A stretch of DNA of 64,000 nucleotides from Buttiauxella selenatireducens. GTDB lineage: Bacteria > Pseudomonadota > Gammaproteobacteria > Enterobacterales > Enterobacteriaceae. The position numbers and the translations under genes were made by a program. The notes under the pieces were generated by a model. The model made no database searches. It was not told the DNA's origin and saw only the letters and a list, made by a program, of their open reading frames with translations. This document shows, one piece after another, positions 45,018 to 54,234 of this stretch; the first letter of the stretch is position 1, and every line of letters starts with the position of its first letter. The stretch lies in NCBI RefSeq assembly GCF_031432975.1, contig NZ_CP133838.1, positions 4,588,001 through 4,652,000 of the forward strand. The letters run 5' to 3'.

Positions 45018-46982
45018 ATGCAGCCCTCTCAACCTTCTGAATCAGCGGAGCCTTCACCGCTAACCTCTCAGGCTCGTTACGCCCTCGCTCCCGCGCAGGC
45101 AATGCTTACCGCAAGATTAGTTTTTGGCTTAAGCGCCGTGATTTTCCTGATGATGGTGGTGGCGCTGATTGCCAGTATTTTCGAGCCATCTTCCCGCTGG
45201 CCAACGTTTTTAACCAGCAATGCCGCTGCCCTGATTTTGCTCGCGACCTCTTTATTTAATGCACAGCGAATTTGCCAGTGGCGGGCTGCGAAGTACTCGC
45301 CTCGGCTAAAACCTGAAGCGGAAGTCGAAGCCGAATTACCGCCGACGATTTACCAACGTCTTTGGGCGCTTATTCCCATCAACTTCAGCCGCATCAATGT
45401 GTTGCTCAAGAGCGATGGCGTTTGGCTTGGGTCAATGGCGCTGTTTACCCTGTTTGTCACGCAAGCGGGAGTATCCGCTAACTACCTTGCGCTCGATGAA
45501 GGCAACCTGCGTTGGGTGGCAGTTGGGATCCTTGCGGCAGCGATGTTTGCCACGTTAGTGGCTGAACGCCACCTGGCCGCCACCGCAGACGAAGCCTGGC
45601 CTGAAGCAAAATTGATTGCACCGCTGTTACGCCTGACTCTGGCGGTGCAATTTCTCTCTTTACCAGCGCTGATTTTCCCCACACCCACTATCCCATTGCT
45701 GGTCAATCTCCCTGCCATTCTGGTTATTCTGGTCGCGCTTGAATTCCTGCTGCGCGGCCTGTTTTCGCTGTTCACACCGCCAAATGAAGAAGGGTGCGAG
45801 CCCGCATTCCTCGCGCAGAGCCAACTGGCCGCGCAGCTTGTATGGCCTCCACGCCCGTTACTCTTTTTGCAGCATGAGTTACATCAACACTTCGGTATCG
45901 ATTTACGCCAGTTATGGGCTTTCACCGTTCTGAAACGCGCATTCTTACCCGTGCTGGCGTTGATGCTGCTTTGTGGTTGGCTGTTAACCGGGATGCAGCA
46001 AGTTTCTGCCACCCAGCGTGGGATTTATGAACGCTTTGGTAAGCCCGTAAAAGTGTTGTCATCCGGCCTGCATTACGGGCTACCGTGGCCGTTCGGACAA
46101 GTGATACTCACGGAAAATGGCCAGGTACACGAGTTAGCCGCAGGCGAAGAACCCGATAGTGCAACAGAGCCTTTAGCAAGCGCGGAAGGCGAGGCGCCGC
46201 AAAGTGCCGATCGCCTGTGGGATGCTATCCATAGTTTTGATAAAGCGCAGATTATTGCCAGCCAAAGCGGTAGCCAACAGAGTCTGCAAATCATTAATAG
46301 CGATGTGCGGTTTATGTGGCGCATTGGCATGAGCGACAACGCCGCACTGGCGGCGACCTATCACAGCACCAATCTCCAGGAATTGATTCGCAGCACCGCG
46401 AATCAGGTGCTGGTGCATCAGTTTTCCTCTCAGACGCTTGAGCAGCTATTGGGGGAGCAACGCAACGCCTTAGCCAACCAGATTAAGCAAGCGGTGCAGC
46501 AAAAACTTGATAGTCTGCATTCAGGCGTCGAACTGCTCTCAACCGTGGTCGAAGCCATTCATCCTCCGGCAGGCGCAGCTGACGCTTTCCATGGGGTGCA
46601 GGCGGCGCAAATTTCGGCTCAGGCGCTGATATCCCGCGAACGCGGACATGCCGCTGAACTGGCTGCCAGCGCCCAAACCACCGCCACTACACGCCAGAAT
46701 CAGGCGCAAATGAACGCCACCGATGTGACCAGCAAAGCACAGTCCACGGCGGTGCGTTTCGCCGCACAAAAACAGGCAGTGGCGCAGTCGGGGCAGGTGT
46801 TTGTCGATGAATTATGGTACAGCCAGCTACACCAGACACTCGGCCACAGCCCGTTGCTGATTATCGACCACCGCATTGGCGCAGGCTCACCACCGACTAT
46901 CGATCTGCGCGATTTCCCCTCATTAAATGAAGTAGCACGGCGCGACGCGCCTTCTAAACCGACACAGGAGTCCTCCCGTTGA
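45018..46982 (+). CDS. Polytopic SPFH/HflK-like membrane protein
   Basis: A 654-residue protein with an unusual layout. The first 330 residues hold about six or seven membrane segments; the remainder is an SPFH/band-7 domain of HflK type (TQRGIYERFGKPVKVLSSGLHYGLPWPF near 337, then QIINSDVRFMWRIG and a long Ala/Gln-rich coiled coil at about 515-600). Ordinary HflK has one membrane segment. It would make large membrane-bound rings with the two following SPFH proteins. No ribosome binding site is visible, consistent with a very short leader. The gene overlaps the next one. Function is not established. Confidence 0.88.
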   Translation: MQPSQPSESAEPSPLTSQARYALAPAQAMLTARLVFGLSAVIFLMMVVALIASIFEPSSRWPTFLTSNAAALILLATSLFNAQRICQWRAAKYSPRLKPEAEVEAELPPTIYQRLWALIPINFSRINVLLKSDGVWLGSMALFTLFVTQAGVSANYLALDEGNLRWVAVGILAAAMFATLVAERHLAATADEAWPEAKLIAPLLRLTLAVQFLSLPALIFPTPTIPLLVNLPAILVILVALEFLLRGLFSLFTPPNEEGCEPAFLAQSQLAAQLVWPPRPLLFLQHELHQHFGIDLRQLWAFTVLKRAFLPVLALMLLCGWLLTGMQQVSATQRGIYERFGKPVKVLSSGLHYGLPWPFGQVILTENGQVHELAAGEEPDSATEPLASAEGEAPQSADRLWDAIHSFDKAQIIASQSGSQQSLQIINSDVRFMWRIGMSDNAALAATYHSTNLQELIRSTANQVLVHQFSSQTLEQLLGEQRNALANQIKQAVQQKLDSLHSGVELLSTVVEAIHPPAGAADAFHGVQAAQISAQALISRERGHAAELAASAQTTATTRQNQAQMNATDVTSKAQSTAVRFAAQKQAVAQSGQVFVDELWYSQLHQTLGHSPLLIIDHRIGAGSPPTIDLRDFPSLNEVARRDAPSKPTQESSR

Positions 46983-47962
46983 GCCATTCACATCATAATG
47001 GTTGTGGTTGCCAACACAACCCACATTCTGCTTCGGACACTCATAAAAAGGGAGCATGGAAACGCATTGCGGGTGCGGGATTGCTGGTTGTTTTGCTGGT
47101 CGCGGCGGCAAGTCTTGTGCAGGTGCGCTCAGGGGAATCACTGATCATCACCCGCTTTGGCAATCCGGTGCGCGTGTTACTCGACCCTGGCCTTGCCTGG
47201 CGATTGCCCGCACCGTTTGAAATGTCGACCGCCGTGGATTTGCGTCTACGCACCACGTCGAGCGGCTTACAGGATGTTGGCACGCGCGATGGCCTGCGGA
47301 TTATCGTGCAGTCTTTTGCCGTCTGGCAGGTCGATAACACGCCGGAACATGTGCAGCGCTTTATGCGAGCGGTGCAAAACCAGCCGGACGAAGCCGCGCG
47401 GCAAATCCGTGCCTATTTAGGTTCAGCGCTGGAAACCACCGCCAGCGGATTTACCCTCTCGCAACTGGTGAATACCGACAGCCAGCACGTGCAACTCAAC
47501 CAGTTTGAATCCCATTTGCAGGCGCAAATCAGCCAGCCGCTGCTGGAAAGTTATGGGATTCGGCTGGTGCAAGTTGGCACCGAACGCCTGACGCTACCGG
47601 CGGTGACGCTCAACGCCACGGTCGATAGAATGCGTGCCGAGCGCGAAACCATTGCCACCGAACGCACCGCTGAAGGCAAACGCGCGGCAGCAGAAATCCG
47701 CTCAGCGGCAGAACGTGATGCACGTATTGTGGAAGCGCAGGCGCAGGTTCAGGCCGCTGACATCGAAGCGCAGTCTCAGGCACAGGCGGCAGAAATTTAT
47801 GGCAAAGCGTACGCCAGCTCGCCGCAGCTTTATCGCCTGTTACGCCAGCTTGATGCACTGAGTGGCGTGGTGAATTCCAGTACCCGTCTGGTATTACGCA
47901 CCGATGCTGCGCCGTTCCGGCTGCTGGTTGAAGGGCCGAAACTGGATAAAACTCATGAGTGA
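46979..47962 (+). CDS. SPFH/HflC-like protein with His/Cys-rich N-terminus
   Basis: A 327-residue SPFH protein. The first 22 residues contain six His and two Cys (His3, 5, 6, 13, 16, 22; Cys9, 11), a likely metal-binding tail. A membrane segment follows at about 30-48, then a band-7 domain (SGESLIITRFGNPVRVLLDPGLAWRLP) and a long helical region (RAERETIATERTAEGKRAAAEIRSAAERDA is typical HflC; about 218-250). The start is TTG, supported by AGGAG eight bases upstream and by overlap with the preceding stop (TTGA); no in-frame ATG exists before the band-7 domain. It may supply metal to the ATPase encoded downstream. Confidence 0.88.
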   Translation: MSHSHHNGCGCQHNPHSASDTHKKGAWKRIAGAGLLVVLLVAAASLVQVRSGESLIITRFGNPVRVLLDPGLAWRLPAPFEMSTAVDLRLRTTSSGLQDVGTRDGLRIIVQSFAVWQVDNTPEHVQRFMRAVQNQPDEAARQIRAYLGSALETTASGFTLSQLVNTDSQHVQLNQFESHLQAQISQPLLESYGIRLVQVGTERLTLPAVTLNATVDRMRAERETIATERTAEGKRAAAEIRSAAERDARIVEAQAQVQAADIEAQSQAQAAEIYGKAYASSPQLYRLLRQLDALSGVVNSSTRLVLRTDAAPFRLLVEGPKLDKTHE

Positions 47963-49007
47963 TATCCAGACCAAAAAGTCGGCTGGCCCGTGGACGCAGT
48001 CGATACGCCTCGCTTTTTATGCGCTGTACGGGCTGACGCTGCTGGCGGCTGCGTCGTGGTTGTTCTCTAACATTCGCCAAATACCCGCCGACAGCCGCGC
48101 GGTGGTGCTGCATTTTGGCGCGGAGCAGCGCGTGGCCGAGCCGGGTTTGTTGCTAACCTGGCCAAAGCCCATTGACGATGTGGTGATGGTGCCTGCTCCC
48201 GACCGCGTTATCGAACATCACGTTACGGCACTTCTGCGTTCGACCGACGCGCAGCATGCAGATGCTCGCGGCGACAGCAGCAGCGATGCGCTGGCCGGTT
48301 CAGGTTATCTGCTCACGGGTGATACGGCGGTGGTGCAACTGGATATCAGCGTGTTTTATCGCGTCATTTCGCCAATGGATTATGTGTTGCAGGGTGAACA
48401 TGTGATCCCGGCACTCGACCGTCTGGTTCAGCGCGCAGCCATTGCCGTGTGTGCATCAAGGGATCTGGATACGATTCTGGTTGCGCGCCCGGAAATGGTC
48501 AGCAGCGATTTGAATGTTGCCCAGCAGCGTGAACGCCTGCGGGCCGATGTGCAGCACAACATCGAACAGAACCTGCAACGCCTGACGCAATCGGGCAGTT
48601 CGCTGGGCATCACACTTGAGCGCGTAACGGTGCAATCCACGCTGCCTACTCCCACCGTCACCGCCTTCAATGCGGTGTTAACCGCCAGCCAGCAGGCATC
48701 GCAAGCTATTGCGACCGCAAATACCGATGCGTCTGTAATTCGACAGAAATCCACGCAGCTTGCGGATCAGCTACGCCAGACAGCACAAGCGCAGGCGCGA
48801 GAAAACGTGGCGAAAGCCCAGTCCGATACGGCGATGGTGAACCGGCTGGCCAGGAGTCCAAATGACCCAGATTTATTAGCGCGAGTGTACCGCGAACGCA
48901 TTGCGGCGATTCTCGCGCAGGCCGCATCCGTCATCACCGTCGCCCCGCAGGATGATGCGAATATGATCCTGCAAGCGGCCGGGCAAAAGGAACCTTCTAA
49001 ACCATGA
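47955..49007 (+). CDS. Third SPFH/HflC-HflK-like protein
   Basis: A 350-residue SPFH protein with one membrane segment near residues 20-40, a band-7 domain (SRAVVLHFGAEQRVAEPGLLLTWPKPID near 50) and a helical C-terminal half. The start MSDIQTKKS (ATG at 47955) overlaps the end of the preceding gene by eight bases (ATGAGTGA). A second overlap (ATGA) couples it to the ATPase gene. Three SPFH paralogues in one operon are unusual; HflK/HflC pairs are normally two and associate with FtsH, which is not encoded here. Confidence 0.88.
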   Translation: MSDIQTKKSAGPWTQSIRLAFYALYGLTLLAAASWLFSNIRQIPADSRAVVLHFGAEQRVAEPGLLLTWPKPIDDVVMVPAPDRVIEHHVTALLRSTDAQHADARGDSSSDALAGSGYLLTGDTAVVQLDISVFYRVISPMDYVLQGEHVIPALDRLVQRAAIAVCASRDLDTILVARPEMVSSDLNVAQQRERLRADVQHNIEQNLQRLTQSGSSLGITLERVTVQSTLPTPTVTAFNAVLTASQQASQAIATANTDASVIRQKSTQLADQLRQTAQAQARENVAKAQSDTAMVNRLARSPNDPDLLARVYRERIAAILAQAASVITVAPQDDANMILQAAGQKEPSKP

Positions 49008-50902
49008 GCACCCATTCTGTGAATCCCGGCGGTGCGCTGTCGCACCAAGAACAGCGGCAGGTAGCCCGCCAGCTCATCCTGGCGTTGACCGCCGGTGGCA
49101 CGCTCATTTTGGGTTTGCTGTGGCGAGTCCTGGCGCCCGATCAACTTGCCGTGGCCGATATCATATTGGGTAGCGCTTCGCTGATGGTCGCCGTCCCGGT
49201 ATTGCGCCACGCCTTTTACAGCCTGCGTTATCCAAGTTTGCACGGCATTACCGATCAACTGGTGGCGCTGGCTTTGATTGGCTCGTGGGCAACCGGAGAT
49301 TTGCTCACCGCTGCGTTGTTACCGCTGATTATGATCGTCGGCCATATCCTCGAAGAACGCAGCGTGATTGGCTCGCAAGAAGCCATTGAATCATTGAGCA
49401 AACTGACCCGCAGCCGGGCGCGACGCTTCGATGCAAACGGCAATCTGCATGAAGTCGATAACCATGAACTGGTCGCGGGCGATATTGTGGAAGTGCGTGC
49501 GGGTGACCGATTACCTGCCGACGGGCGCGTGCTGGACGGCCAGGCCAGCCTCGACACAGCCCCCATAACCGGGGAATCCGTACCGCAGGAAGTAAAAGCC
49601 GGGATGAATGTTTATGGCGGGGCGATAAATCTTGATGGGCGGTTGCGCATTGAAGTCACGCGCACCGGGGAAACCTCAACCCTTGGACGAGTTGTGGCAT
49701 TAATGCAAAGCGCCGAGCAGGCCAGCCCGCCAATCACCCGTTTACTGGAACGCCACGCGGCGCGATACCTGCTACTGGTGTTACTGATTGCGGCCAGTAC
49801 CTGGTTTTTAACGCAAAACACGCAGGCGATGTTAGCGGTGCTGGTTGCCGCCTGCCCGTGTGCGCTGGTGCTTTCCGCACCCGCAACCTCCATTGCCGGT
49901 CTGACCGTCGCTGCGCGTCACGGTATTTTGATTCGCGGTGCGGCATTCCTCGAAGAATTAGCCGAACTGAACGCGGTCATCATCGACAAAACCGGCACGC
50001 TTACACACGGCAAATTGCAACTGCATGCGCTGCTCCCACAAGCAGGCGAATCGCCAGAAGCACTCTCTGCGCTGGCGGCAAGCCTGGGCGCAACCAGTAA
50101 CCATCCCGTCAGTTGTGCGATGGTGAATATCGCGCCGCAAAACGCCTGGCCACATCTGGAAAATGTGCATGAACATCAGGGCCTGGGCGTGTCGGCAACC
50201 ACGGCGGCAGGCGAGGCATTTCTCGGCAGGCATGAACTCTTAAAAACCCAGGTTGTCGATTTACCCCAAGAGCCACAGCATGACGGGCCGATTGTTGGCC
50301 TGGTGCTGGCGGGCCGTTTCCGTGGCTGGATTTTACTGGCCGATAGCTTGCGTGACGAAGCCGCTAACGCCATGAAAGAATTGCGTGAGTTAGGGCTGAA
50401 CCAGCAGTTATTACTGACCGGTGACCGCCAGGCTGTAGCAGAACGCATCGCAAAAAACGTCGGCATCAACAACGTTATCGCCGGCGCGCTTCCCGCGGAT
50501 AAATTGCAGCAAGTCAGCGCGCAAATCGACAATGGCTTCCGGCCGATGGTGGTCGGCGATGGCATCAACGATTCACTGGCGCTAAAAGCGGGCGTCGTCG
50601 GCGTGGCGATGGGCGCAGGCGGCTCGGATATCGCTATGGCATCGGCAGATATCGTACTGATTGGCGATGATTTACGCCGTCTGGGAACCTGCGTGCGATT
50701 AAGCCGTCTGTGCCGACGCACATTGCAGATGAACGTGATGATTGGCCTGGGCTGGACGCTGGTGATTGTCGCCGCTGCGGCGTTTGGCTGGCTGGGTGCG
50801 TCCGGCGCCGTCATTGCCGCGATATTGCATAACCTGAGCACGCTGCTGGTATTGGGTAATGCCGGGCGATTGTTAAGGTTTGAAGAGAAGTTGAGCGACT
50901 AA
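49004..50902 (+). CDS. P1B-type heavy-metal-transporting ATPase
   Basis: A 632-residue metal-transport ATPase. Key motifs: ITGES (actuator domain, near 190), the membrane CPC metal site (Cys284-Pro285-Cys286, AACPCALVLSAP), the phosphorylated Asp328 in DKTGTLT, HP-like SNHPVS in the nucleotide domain, and GDGINDS. The CPC motif places it with Zn/Cd/Pb or Cu exporters, closest in style to ZntA. Unlike ZntA or CopA, it has no N-terminal metal-binding domain: only about 30 residues precede the first membrane segment. It is coupled (ATGA) to three SPFH genes. The metal and direction are not determined; export is usual for the family. Confidence 0.92.
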   Translation: MSTHSVNPGGALSHQEQRQVARQLILALTAGGTLILGLLWRVLAPDQLAVADIILGSASLMVAVPVLRHAFYSLRYPSLHGITDQLVALALIGSWATGDLLTAALLPLIMIVGHILEERSVIGSQEAIESLSKLTRSRARRFDANGNLHEVDNHELVAGDIVEVRAGDRLPADGRVLDGQASLDTAPITGESVPQEVKAGMNVYGGAINLDGRLRIEVTRTGETSTLGRVVALMQSAEQASPPITRLLERHAARYLLLVLLIAASTWFLTQNTQAMLAVLVAACPCALVLSAPATSIAGLTVAARHGILIRGAAFLEELAELNAVIIDKTGTLTHGKLQLHALLPQAGESPEALSALAASLGATSNHPVSCAMVNIAPQNAWPHLENVHEHQGLGVSATTAAGEAFLGRHELLKTQVVDLPQEPQHDGPIVGLVLAGRFRGWILLADSLRDEAANAMKELRELGLNQQLLLTGDRQAVAERIAKNVGINNVIAGALPADKLQQVSAQIDNGFRPMVVGDGINDSLALKAGVVGVAMGAGGSDIAMASADIVLIGDDLRRLGTCVRLSRLCRRTLQMNVMIGLGWTLVIVAAAAFGWLGASGAVIAAILHNLSTLLVLGNAGRLLRFEEKLSD

Positions 50903-50916
50903 GTCATTCATCAAAA

Positions 50917-50946
50917 AAGGCCACCAAATAATAGGTGGCCTTAAAC
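50917..50946 (-). terminator. Terminator of the 67-residue gene, also ends the ATPase operon
   Basis: AAGGCCACC and GGTGGCCTT form a 9-bp stem. On the minus strand it is followed by TTTTTTGATG, a true terminator for the gene at 50989-51192. On the plus strand there is no U-run, but the hairpin directly follows the ATPase gene. Confidence 0.8.
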
Positions 50947-50988
50947 AATGGGTTTTCAGGGTTATCTAATTTGACGCGATATGCCCTA

Positions 50989-51192
50989 TCAGTGAAGTTC
51001 AAGTCTGACCAACTCCATCGGGCAGAACACACCTTCACAACCTTCGATTTCAACACATTCAGAACGACGAATTTGTTCGGCTGATTTACCTTCGCCGTGA
51101 ATGGTTTTAATGACACCAGTCAGACCCTTATTGAACACCATAACACGGCTGCCAGTAGAGATAGCGTTACGGTAGCAATCATAGGTCAACAT
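50989..51192 (-). CDS. Small protein of unknown function (67 residues)
   Basis: I do not recognise this protein. It is beta-rich with a pattern (ISTGSRVMVFNKGLTGVIKTIHG) resembling a small KOW/SH3-like barrel, ending in EGVFCPMELVRLELH. Three ATG codons in a row occur at the start; GGAGG has ideal spacing (seven bases) to the third, so MLTYDCYRN is taken as the start. It lies between the ATPase and a glutathione peroxidase gene, is transcribed alone on the minus strand and has its own terminator, which supports it being a real gene. Confidence 0.7.
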   Translation of the reverse strand: MLTYDCYRNAISTGSRVMVFNKGLTGVIKTIHGEGKSAEQIRRSECVEIEGCEGVFCPMELVRLELH

Positions 51193-51460
51193 CATCATTC
51201 CTCCTTTTTTGATGTATCGATACGAGTTGATTTAACGGCAAATAAATAGCTCTTGATCGGTAAAAATGTTTTGAGCTAAGTCAAAATTTTATACGTTTCA
51301 GATGCTCAAGAAAAGACCTAAGTCGATCAGCTAAACAACGTGTTTTGACCACTACCCCGCCATATGTCCGCACCTCGCTCACAGCAGTCCGACGATGGCT
51401 TTATGGTTGGTTTCGTGCCAATGTCATCGTCGAACTGGTTCTGCTCCAGAGGATTCCGAC

Positions 51461-51943
51461 ATGACCACTTTTCATCAACTGACTGCTACCAGCCTGCGTG
51501 GCCAGCTCATCTCAATGGCCGACTACGCGGGTAAACTGGTTCTGGTGGTTAATACCGCCAGCCATTGTGGCTTCACGCCGCAATACACAGGCCTTGAAGC
51601 GCTCTACAAGAAGTACGCCGCCCAGGGGCTGGTGGTGCTTGGTTTCCCCTGCAACCAGTTCGGTAAGCAGGAACCCGGCGGTGCCGACGAAATCGCGCAG
51701 ACCTGTCACATCAACTATGGTGTGAGCTTCCCGATGTTCGAGAAAGTGGAGGTCAACGGTGCCGCTACGCATCCGGTGTTTCGTTACCTTAAAGAAGAAT
51801 TGCCCGGCGTGCTGGGCGTGCGGATCAAGTGGAACTTCACTAAGTTCCTGATCGGACGCGACGGCAAACCGATCAAGCGTTTTGCACCGTTCACCACCCC
51901 AGAGAAAATGGAAGCCGCAATCCTTGCAGCACTTAAAATCTAA
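51461..51943 (+). CDS. Glutathione peroxidase family protein
   Basis: A 160-residue thiol peroxidase of the glutathione peroxidase family. The catalytic residue is Cys36 in NTASHCGFTPQ (cysteine, not selenocysteine). The conserved GFPCNQFGKQEPG segment and the WNFTKFLIGRDG segment supply the Gln and Trp/Asn of the active site. It is cytosolic, without a signal peptide. The start MTTFHQLT is supported by AGAGGA nine bases upstream. E. coli BtuE is a paralogue; whether this is the btuE orthologue moved here cannot be decided by eye. Confidence 0.88.
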   Translation: MTTFHQLTATSLRGQLISMADYAGKLVLVVNTASHCGFTPQYTGLEALYKKYAAQGLVVLGFPCNQFGKQEPGGADEIAQTCHINYGVSFPMFEKVEVNGAATHPVFRYLKEELPGVLGVRIKWNFTKFLIGRDGKPIKRFAPFTTPEKMEAAILAALKI

Positions 51944-52054
51944 GTGCTCCTGTTATTCGAGCCATTCCCCCCAATTTCTTAGACTTTCCTCATACAACTC
52001 GCTCCGGCGGGTTATATTTAAATTATCTCAATCATGTTCGAGAACAGGGAAATG

Positions 52055-52990
52055 ATGATTCGTTTAACCTCGCTGGCCTTCGTGCTTGCCGCCGTGACTC
52101 ACAGCGCACTGGCGGTTACCTATCCTCTGCCGCCGGAAGGGAGTCGCCTGGTCGGTAATTCGTTTGTTATCACCGTACCGGAGGGGAACACCCAACCTCT
52201 GGAGTATTTTGCTGCACAGTACGATCAGGGGTTCAGCAATATGACCGAGGCCAACCCCGGCGTGGATCTGTTTCTGCCGCGTGCCGGAACGCAACTGACC
52301 ATTCCTCAGCAGCTGATTTTGCCGGATACCGCACGTCAGGGCATTGTGATAAACGTCGCGGAGATGCGCCTGTACTACTATCCGGAAGGGAGCAATACGG
52401 TGCAGGTTCTGCCGATTGGTATCGGTCAGGCGGGGCGGGAAACGCCGCGTAACTGGGTGACTCATGTGGAGCGTAAGCAGGAGGCCCCGGCCTGGACGCC
52501 AACGGCGAACACCCGTAAAGAGTACGCCCGCGAGGGTAAAACCCTGCCGGCGTTCGTGCCGCCGGGGGAAGATAACCCGATGGGGCTGTATGCCATTTAC
52601 ATCGGCAAGCTGTACGCCATTCACGGCACCAACGCCAACTTTGGCATCGGCCTGCGGGTGAGTCAGGGCTGTATCCGCCTGAGGAAAGACGATATCAAAT
52701 ACCTGTTCGATAACGTGCCGGTCGGCACGCGCGTGCAGTTTATCGATCAGCCGGTGAAAACCACCCTTGAGCCAGACGGGCAGCGCTGGCTTGAAGTACA
52801 CGAGCCGCTGTCGCGTAACCGCGCCGAGTTTGAATCTGACCGGAAAGTCCCACTACCAATGACCACGCAGTTGCGTAATGCCACCGAAGGGGCGGGCGTG
52901 GATGCAGGCGTAGTCAGCGCTACGCTGACACGTCGTTCTGGTATGCCGGTGCTGATTAACACAGGGTCGATAAAAGCCGGACAGTTCTAA
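52055..52990 (+). CDS. erfK: L,D-transpeptidase, ErfK/LdtA type
   Basis: A 311-residue periplasmic L,D-transpeptidase closely similar to E. coli ErfK (LdtA), which attaches Braun lipoprotein to peptidoglycan. A signal peptide ends near LALA, a LysM-like segment follows, then the YkuD catalytic domain with [20 protein letters not shown]; the nucleophile is Cys206. Gln stands in place of the His of the usual SHGC, as I recall in ErfK itself. Two ATG codons in a row lie just after AGGGA; the second ([10 protein letters not shown]) has the better spacing. This may be a relocated or additional copy; erfK is elsewhere in E. coli. Confidence 0.85.
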   Translation: MIRLTSLAFVLAAVTHSALAVTYPLPPEGSRLVGNSFVITVPEGNTQPLEYFAAQYDQGFSNMTEANPGVDLFLPRAGTQLTIPQQLILPDTARQGIVINVAEMRLYYYPEGSNTVQVLPIGIGQAGRETPRNWVTHVERKQEAPAWTPTANTRKEYAREGKTLPAFVPPGEDNPMGLYAIYIGKLYAIHGTNANFGIGLRVSQGCIRLRKDDIKYLFDNVPVGTRVQFIDQPVKTTLEPDGQRWLEVHEPLSRNRAEFESDRKVPLPMTTQLRNATEGAGVDAGVVSATLTRRSGMPVLINTGSIKAGQF

Positions 52991-53107
52991 ACTCGCGGGA
53001 GCGAGAACGGCGAACAAACGCGCAACCGATTCATTAATCCAGAAAATGCGTACCTTCAGCGCCGCGCATTGGTTAAAGTAATCGTTTGCGTATAAAGGAA
53101 TAGCCCG

Positions 53108-53962
53108 ATGATCATCAAAAAAACATGTCTGCTGGCACTGTCAGCATGTTGCCTGGTACTGCCTTCCCTGAGTTTCGCCCAGCCGTCACCGAAAGGGCCG
53201 ATCGTGGTTCAGGGCGCAATGCCAATTGAAGCCGAACATTTTGCTCAACGCCTTGATAACCCGAAGGAACAGCAGATTGGCGGCTGGCGTTTCTGGAGCG
53301 GCACGGTAGACGGTTATCCGGTGGTGGTTTCTGAGACATTGAAGGGCATGTCAAACGCCGCGGCTGCCACGGCGATTGCCGCCACCCAGTTTCATCCGGT
53401 GGCAATCATTAACCAGGGCACGGCAGGTGGCCACGACCCGGCGTTGAACGTGTATGACATCGTGCTGGGCAAATACTCCGTAAACCTGGGCGCGTTCAAA
53501 ACCCCGCACAAACTGAAAGGTGAAGGCAGCGATTCCCTGCAGTGGAAACCGATGGATCTGTTGGCCTCTAAAGGCAGCGCCGGTGAAGATAAAACCCCGC
53601 ACACCATCCGTAAATTCCCGGGTGACGCCCAGTTGCTTGCGGTTGCGGACAGCGTTAAAAGCACATACACCCGAGGTAAAGTGGTGGATGGGGTGATTGG
53701 TTCGGCGGATCTCTGGAACAGCGAACTGGACAGAATCAGCCATTTCCACACGACCTATCAAACCTCTGCAGAGGAGATGGAAACCGCGTCAGCCGCACAA
53801 ACCGCCGCGGCTTTTGCGATCCCGTTCGTCGGGATCCGCGTGTTATCCAATAACATCACCAACGATGGTAAATACGATCCGCAAACCGGCCTGGCCTGTC
53901 AGGACTATGTGTATCAGGTAGTGAAGGCGTACGTTGCCAAACTGGACGCGGATAAAAAGTAA
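53108..53962 (+). CDS. Periplasmic MTA/SAH-nucleosidase-like protein
   Basis: A 284-residue protein with a signal peptide (about residues 1-24, ending SFAQ) and a purine-nucleoside-phosphorylase/nucleosidase fold. Motifs: GAMPIEAEHF at the start of the mature protein, VSETLKGMSNAAAAT, INQGTAGGHDP, SAEEMETASAAQTAA (the Glu that binds the ribose) and RVLSNNITNDG. Cytosolic Mtn (Pfs) cleaves methylthioadenosine and S-adenosylhomocysteine; an exported version is unusual and its substrate is unknown. It is followed by a hairpin terminator. The neighbouring envelope genes suggest an acquired periplasmic gene set. Confidence 0.82.
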   Translation: MIIKKTCLLALSACCLVLPSLSFAQPSPKGPIVVQGAMPIEAEHFAQRLDNPKEQQIGGWRFWSGTVDGYPVVVSETLKGMSNAAAATAIAATQFHPVAIINQGTAGGHDPALNVYDIVLGKYSVNLGAFKTPHKLKGEGSDSLQWKPMDLLASKGSAGEDKTPHTIRKFPGDAQLLAVADSVKSTYTRGKVVDGVIGSADLWNSELDRISHFHTTYQTSAEEMETASAAQTAAAFAIPFVGIRVLSNNITNDGKYDPQTGLACQDYVYQVVKAYVAKLDADKK

Positions 53963-53979
53963 GACGGTAAATTGACTCG

Positions 53980-54009
53980 CGCCAGGATTGTCATGATCCT
54001 GGCGATTTC
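53980..54009 (+). terminator. Hairpin after the nucleosidase-like gene
   Basis: CGCCAGGAT and ATCCTGGCG form a 9-bp perfect stem with a 7-base loop, followed by ATTTCT. Confidence 0.7.
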
Positions 54010-54234
54010 TGTCAGGGTGAGGATGAGTCTCTAAGTTGAATTAGCTCAGACTTTATCTGAGAGGTTGAGTAGGTAGAATCTAATCAAAGCTGACAGTCTG
54101 GTTTGAGCGATGAGCAGAAGTTGGATTGCCGTATGTTCTCTAAATGTGAATGGTACGATTATGCAGGATGCTTACAAAGCCTCTATGCCAAAACACCATA
54201 TTTATCATTTAGTCTGCCAATCCATGATATCAAT

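Noticed and set aside
45018-49007. Calling the SPFH genes hflK and hflC
   Set aside because: There are three, one has a large membrane domain, they are not beside hflX/miaA/hfq, and they are linked to a metal ATPase; they are paralogues, not the FtsH modulators.
50904-51116. 70-codon minus-strand frame ending at the ATPase stop
   Set aside because: Runs through the terminator hairpin and lies in another frame of the better supported 67-residue gene.
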